Of a stretch of 64,000 nt of DNA, positions 60,341 through 64,000 are shown in pieces. This stretch comes from an uncultured Hungatella sp. (lineage in GTDB: Bacteria; Bacillota; Clostridia; Lachnospirales; Lachnospiraceae): contig CATLBR010000001.1 in assembly GCA_949879795.1 (NCBI GenBank), forward strand, positions 62,001 through 126,000. The letters are read 5' to 3'. Made by a program: the position numbers and the translations under genes. A model generated the notes under the pieces. It was not told the DNA's origin and did no database searches. It worked only from the letters and a program-made list of their open reading frames with translations. The first letter of the stretch is position 1. The number at the start of each line of letters is the position of its first letter.

Positions 60341-62788
60341 GTGGAGAAAAAGACTTATGTGCAGTTGAATGCGCCATATCGAATAAAATATGAAGAGATT
60401 CAGGAATTTGATCAGTCGATTTTCAGATCTGCGTATCGTCAGGCGGCATCCATAACAAAAGAAATCGTCAAGAAGAATGAAGAATATCACAATAATCCGC
60501 GAAAAAGAGGCAATGTGTACCGGAACAATGAGCAGATCTACAATATCCTTTCTTTTGTAGGAGACAGAGGGTCAGGAAAAAGTTCCTGTATGCTGTCATA
60601 TGCGGAGTATTTAAAGGACTATCATCGCCTGAGGTCATCCGTGAAAGATAAGTATTATGTTGGAGAGCGGGCAGTTTTCGTAGGAATCAATGCCATAGAC
60701 GCAGGTCTTTTGGAGGATAAAGAGGATATTGTGGATGTGGTGCTGGCCAGTTTACTGGAACAGTTTCGCAGGCTGGAAGAAGAAGGCCGTCTTGTGAAGG
60801 GGGATGACTATGAATTTCGGCGCAGAGAATTCAACCGATGTTTGCAAAAATTATATAAAAGTAATCTGAGCAGAAAGACAGGCGGAGTAAACAGGGAAAG
60901 CGCATCGTTTAACGAACTGCATGACATGGCAGTCAGTGTGAATATGCGTGAAAATATAAAGGAGCTGATTAATAAGTATATATTGCTGATTAAACAGAGA
61001 TATATGGATGAATATATAAGAGAAACAGATTATTATGTACTCATACCTATTGATGATATTGATATGAATATTACCAAAGGGTATGATATGCTGGAACAAA
61101 TCCGAAGATACCTAATGGTGCCCAATGTGATTGTGATGCTGTCTTATAAATATGGTCAGCTGAAAGATATCTGTGATTTATACTATATGAATAAACTTGA
61201 AAAATTGTCAGGAATGTACAAGAACACAGAAGGGGAATTGAGCCGTAAGATCTCTAATTTGAGCGGATGTTATATGGCAAAGGCGGTTCCGGACGGCAGA
61301 AGGATTGTGCTTCCTCAGATAAATAACCAGGAGTTATTTGAGGATATTGAGATCTATATTATACCGGTCGGATCAGAAGAAACGCTGGAAACCAGAAGAA
61401 AGAATGCCCATAATATCAGGGAGACGTTTCTTCGAAAAGTTTCTCGATGCTTCTCCATACGGTATCCGGTCGGGGATGTGGGGATGAAGATTTGGGGAAC
61501 AGAAAGGCTTAGGGATTTATGCAATTTATATGATGAACTTCATATTCTGGAAGAACCTGAAAACTACGAAATTGCGGTTGAGACTAAGGCGAGAAAAAAC
61601 AGAGAGAGTGTCTATGAAGAGAATTATACATGGCTCATGGAGTATCTGGATCATAGGGCAAAAAAGGATCTGAGCGATAGGGAATATAAAAGTTTGATAC
61701 AGATTATGGATCAGCCCTTGGATGATTTGAACCATGAGATACTAAAGAGCTGTCAGTTATGGATGAAAGATGAGTGTAGGGATGAGATTACCCCGCCCAA
61801 GGTCAGAGGTCAGGAGTGTTTCGGGACGAGTTTGTACTGGTTGAATGAGATAAGCAGGAAGAATGAACGTACTATGTTTCCAGTGTTTGTCAAAGCGTAT
61901 TTGACGGCTGTAATGGGAAGAATCTGTTTTTCAGAACCGGCTAATTCAAAAGAAAAGTTGGAGAAAGTGTTTAGAAAAAATCAGATAGTGGGATATTATA
62001 ATGATAAAATTTTTCCTTCAGTTCGGATATCTGGACCTAGAGATGCGTTAAAGTTGAATTTGGGATATGTTTATCAGGTTCCATCAGTCATTTGTCCTCC
62101 GCTATTGCAAGACGATAAGATAGATATTGAGTTATTAAAAAAGGTCGAGGAATTTTTTATGTTTTTAAGTAATATAGAAAAATCTTCTTCCGATCTGCCT
62201 GGCATTTCGTATACATTGGCTATGCCAAAATGTGATTTTAATATGTTCAATTTTATATGGAATATTCCTGAGTATAAAACACATTTGGATCAACTATATA
62301 ATATATGGAAAGATTATTTAGTCAAAGAAAAAGATTGGACAAAAGAAAGAGCAGAAAAAGAGATAGAAAAAGCAAAAAAGGATAGCCTATTTGAAGAATT
62401 GCGGGTATGGTGTGAAGATAACGGGGGATACGTTTTTCCTGTGTATAATGCGGAGCTTATGTCCTATATCTTAGAAAAGTGCAGAAATCTGTATGAGGAT
62501 GCTTTTTTTGAAATAGATGAGGAGGTTAATTGGGGAGAAATTGACAACAAATTTTTTGACTATACGGTTGAGTTTATGGAGCAAATCTATGAGGTACTAA
62601 AAGAACAGGATGATTTTTACGAAAGGGCACGGCGTCAGGGGGAAGAAATTAAGTATCTGGCAGAGATTTTCAGCAGTTGTCCGGTGATTCAGTATATCAG
62701 AGAAAAAAAACCGCTGATTCCGCCGGAGATAGCCGTAGCGTTTGATCGGTCAGGTGCTATCAAAGAAGCAAAAGAACAAAGGGACTAA
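60341..62788 (+). CDS. Large P-loop ATPase, RdrA-like (RADAR-type defence)
   Basis: 815 residues from a GTG start with AAGGGGG upstream. A Walker A motif GDRGSGKS (residues 74-81) and Walker B IPIDDID (235-241) define a KAP/STAND-like ATPase core in the first ~300 residues. The long helical C-terminus has no motif I know. The pairing with a downstream HxH deaminase-like protein matches RdrA of the RADAR system, in which the ATPase oligomer works with the deaminase RdrB during phage infection. Assignment rests on architecture and context rather than a database search. Confidence 0.72.
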   Translation: MEKKTYVQLNAPYRIKYEEIQEFDQSIFRSAYRQAASITKEIVKKNEEYHNNPRKRGNVYRNNEQIYNILSFVGDRGSGKSSCMLSYAEYLKDYHRLRSSVKDKYYVGERAVFVGINAIDAGLLEDKEDIVDVVLASLLEQFRRLEEEGRLVKGDDYEFRRREFNRCLQKLYKSNLSRKTGGVNRESASFNELHDMAVSVNMRENIKELINKYILLIKQRYMDEYIRETDYYVLIPIDDIDMNITKGYDMLEQIRRYLMVPNVIVMLSYKYGQLKDICDLYYMNKLEKLSGMYKNTEGELSRKISNLSGCYMAKAVPDGRRIVLPQINNQELFEDIEIYIIPVGSEETLETRRKNAHNIRETFLRKVSRCFSIRYPVGDVGMKIWGTERLRDLCNLYDELHILEEPENYEIAVETKARKNRESVYEENYTWLMEYLDHRAKKDLSDREYKSLIQIMDQPLDDLNHEILKSCQLWMKDECRDEITPPKVRGQECFGTSLYWLNEISRKNERTMFPVFVKAYLTAVMGRICFSEPANSKEKLEKVFRKNQIVGYYNDKIFPSVRISGPRDALKLNLGYVYQVPSVICPPLLQDDKIDIELLKKVEEFFMFLSNIEKSSSDLPGISYTLAMPKCDFNMFNFIWNIPEYKTHLDQLYNIWKDYLVKEKDWTKERAEKEIEKAKKDSLFEELRVWCEDNGGYVFPVYNAELMSYILEKCRNLYEDAFFEIDEEVNWGEIDNKFFDYTVEFMEQIYEVLKEQDDFYERARRQGEEIKYLAEIFSSCPVIQYIREKKPLIPPEIAVAFDRSGAIKEAKEQRD

Positions 62789-62814
62789 CCAAATCAGATT
62801 ATGGGAGAAGTGTT

Positions 62815-64000
62815 TTGAAAAAGTATACAGAAGCACTAAACATCATGCTGAGGCATGTAGCGGTAAAAGAGATTTTAAACGGAGATGTGACCTACAATAC
62901 GTTTGGCAAGAGCGCGTTTGTGCTTCTTGCCAATTCTTATCATTCTAATTATTCCAACGATGAAATAGAAAACCTGTATACTTATTTTGTGGATGAGATG
63001 AATCTGCAGAAAAGCAGGCTGTTTGGTGCTGAATCAGCAGAAGATGCAAAGACTCTGAATGTTTTTGAACTGATTTTGCAGTTTGCGGAGAACGTGCTGT
63101 TGGAGGAGGGAGATACACCTGTTTGTGCTTACAGCAAATTGTTAAGGTGGAGGACTACGGCTCATATATTGGATGAAGACACTTTTTTGGCATCCTTTTT
63201 GGCATATCGGGACTTTCTTCGGCCGGGAAGCAGGAGGGATCTCAGGTGGAATCTGGTGACAGGGTCAAACAATATATCTCTGCGGCAGTTGATAGAAAAA
63301 GGAATTGCCGAAAATCATTTTCATTTAAAGGGTTCTTCGCCTTATTTTCATTTGTCGTGGATTTCTATGATGAATGACATTGATAATCCGCATTTTGCCT
63401 GGATATTGACACAATATGACAACCGAAGACTGAGCAGAAAGATAAACTATAATCCCAGGTATGGGGAAGATTCCCTGTGTTTTATGTGTATGCAGGCTGC
63501 TCTCATCCGGCTGACGCTTTATATGTGGCTTGATGGACAAAGATTTGTTTTAGGTAAATGTGGTGTTGATGCGGGATATGTAAAGACATTTTTTGACTAT
63601 GACATATTAAAAAAGAAAGTTTGGGAAAAGGGGGAACTTTTAGGGCGGCTGAAAGGGGAATTTGGAGATTATAAGCAGATATCTTGTTCCGATTTGCTGA
63701 TGGGCGGAACGAGAAATTTAAATATTCCAAAAAAGGAATATGAAGAGAGATATACTGCAGACCTGATTTTTAACGTACTGGGTAATTTCCAGATCCGAGA
63801 AGAGTTTTTGGGTGCTTTCCAGGATAAAATTACATTGGCAGACATTGTAGAGGCAGTGATGACAGAATACAGAGAGATACCGTTGAGATGTGTGAAAGGA
63901 CTGATTCCAGAGAAAATATATCTGGAATTTGAAGAGAGGGGAACCCTTGACGTGATACACAAGATCCTGCGCCAGCCCGATATGATGGTTAATTATCAAA
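62815..64000 (+). CDS. Adenosine-deaminase-like protein, RdrB-like, partial
   Basis: 395 residues are visible from a TTG start at 62815 with GGGAGAAG upstream; the frame is open to the window end. Residues 166-172 read ENHFHLK, an HxH motif (His168, His170) preceded by a helix (LRQLIEKGIA), as in the zinc site of adenosine deaminases. The following SSPYFHLSW is like RdrB proteins. The distal His and Glu/Asp of the active site lie beyond the window. It starts 26 bases after the ATPase gene and belongs to the same operon. Confidence 0.72.
   Translation, partial: MKKYTEALNIMLRHVAVKEILNGDVTYNTFGKSAFVLLANSYHSNYSNDEIENLYTYFVDEMNLQKSRLFGAESAEDAKTLNVFELILQFAENVLLEEGDTPVCAYSKLLRWRTTAHILDEDTFLASFLAYRDFLRPGSRRDLRWNLVTGSNNISLRQLIEKGIAENHFHLKGSSPYFHLSWISMMNDIDNPHFAWILTQYDNRRLSRKINYNPRYGEDSLCFMCMQAALIRLTLYMWLDGQRFVLGKCGVDAGYVKTFFDYDILKKKVWEKGELLGRLKGEFGDYKQISCSDLLMGGTRNLNIPKKEYEERYTADLIFNVLGNFQIREEFLGAFQDKITLADIVEAVMTEYREIPLRCVKGLIPEKIYLEFEERGTLDVIHKILRQPDMMVNYQ

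Overview
The window looks like chromosomal DNA of a Lachnospiraceae member (Clostridium cluster XIVa, Enterocloster/Hungatella-like). The signs are a medium-GC Firmicutes gene style with strong AGGAGG-type ribosome binding sites, GTG/TTG starts, an mcsA-mcsB-clpC operon led by a GntR regulator, high-molecular-weight rubredoxin, and clostridial cell-wall proteins. This assignment is inference from gene content; no 16S rRNA is present.

Region 1 (1-22 kb) is mostly core-like: a partial membrane protein, an orphan citXG cofactor gene, a DUF1538 membrane protein with a tandem PII-like protein and a MerR-methyltransferase fusion, two secreted cell-wall proteins (SH3/glucosaminidase and cohesin/cadherin-like), the gntR-mcsA-mcsB-clpC stress operon, radA, and a PadR regulator with a SEDS-like membrane protein. 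A flavoredoxin-rubredoxin fusion and a tRNA-Trp close the region. Region 2 (22-31.5 kb) holds the minus-strand rmlA-rmlB-rmlD operon without rmlC, then a lipoprotein-like protein, a GtrII-type glucosyltransferase and a flotillin, bracketed by a 115-120 bp dispersed repeat in opposite orientations.

Region 3 (31.9-37 kb) is the most unusual. A tyrosine recombinase gene is enclosed by 28-bp inverted repeats (27 of 28 identical), which predicts a self-inverting DNA switch. Immediately outside the right repeat is a TnpB-family protein whose three RuvC acidic residues are all replaced while its zinc finger is kept. A structured non-coding stretch, a small peptide ORF, and a pair of surface proteins follow. 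I propose, as inference, that the recombinase, the nuclease-dead TnpB-like protein with its RNA, and the surface proteins form one switch module.

Region 4 (37-58.6 kb) is a large surface-glycan cluster with an AT-rich half (37-48 kb) and a GC-richer half (50-58.6 kb). It encodes an aminotransferase, epimerase, ATP-grasp protein, glycosyltransferases, RgpF-like and DUF1919 proteins, two HAD-type COG5610 proteins, a methyltransferase and a CDP-glycerol-type transferase. About ten of these proteins carry the same small Rossmann-like module (YGAG..G), at either end. A glycosyltransferase split by a frameshift and an rpe pseudogene show decay.

Region 5 (58.6-64 kb) begins with five perfect DnaA boxes just upstream of a good promoter and an attenuator-like hairpin. 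These lead into a TPR-like protein, a large P-loop ATPase and a partial protein with an HxH adenosine-deaminase-like motif. The ATPase/deaminase pair resembles the RADAR (RdrA/RdrB) anti-phage system. The upstream gene and the DnaA boxes are not part of the RADAR description I know.
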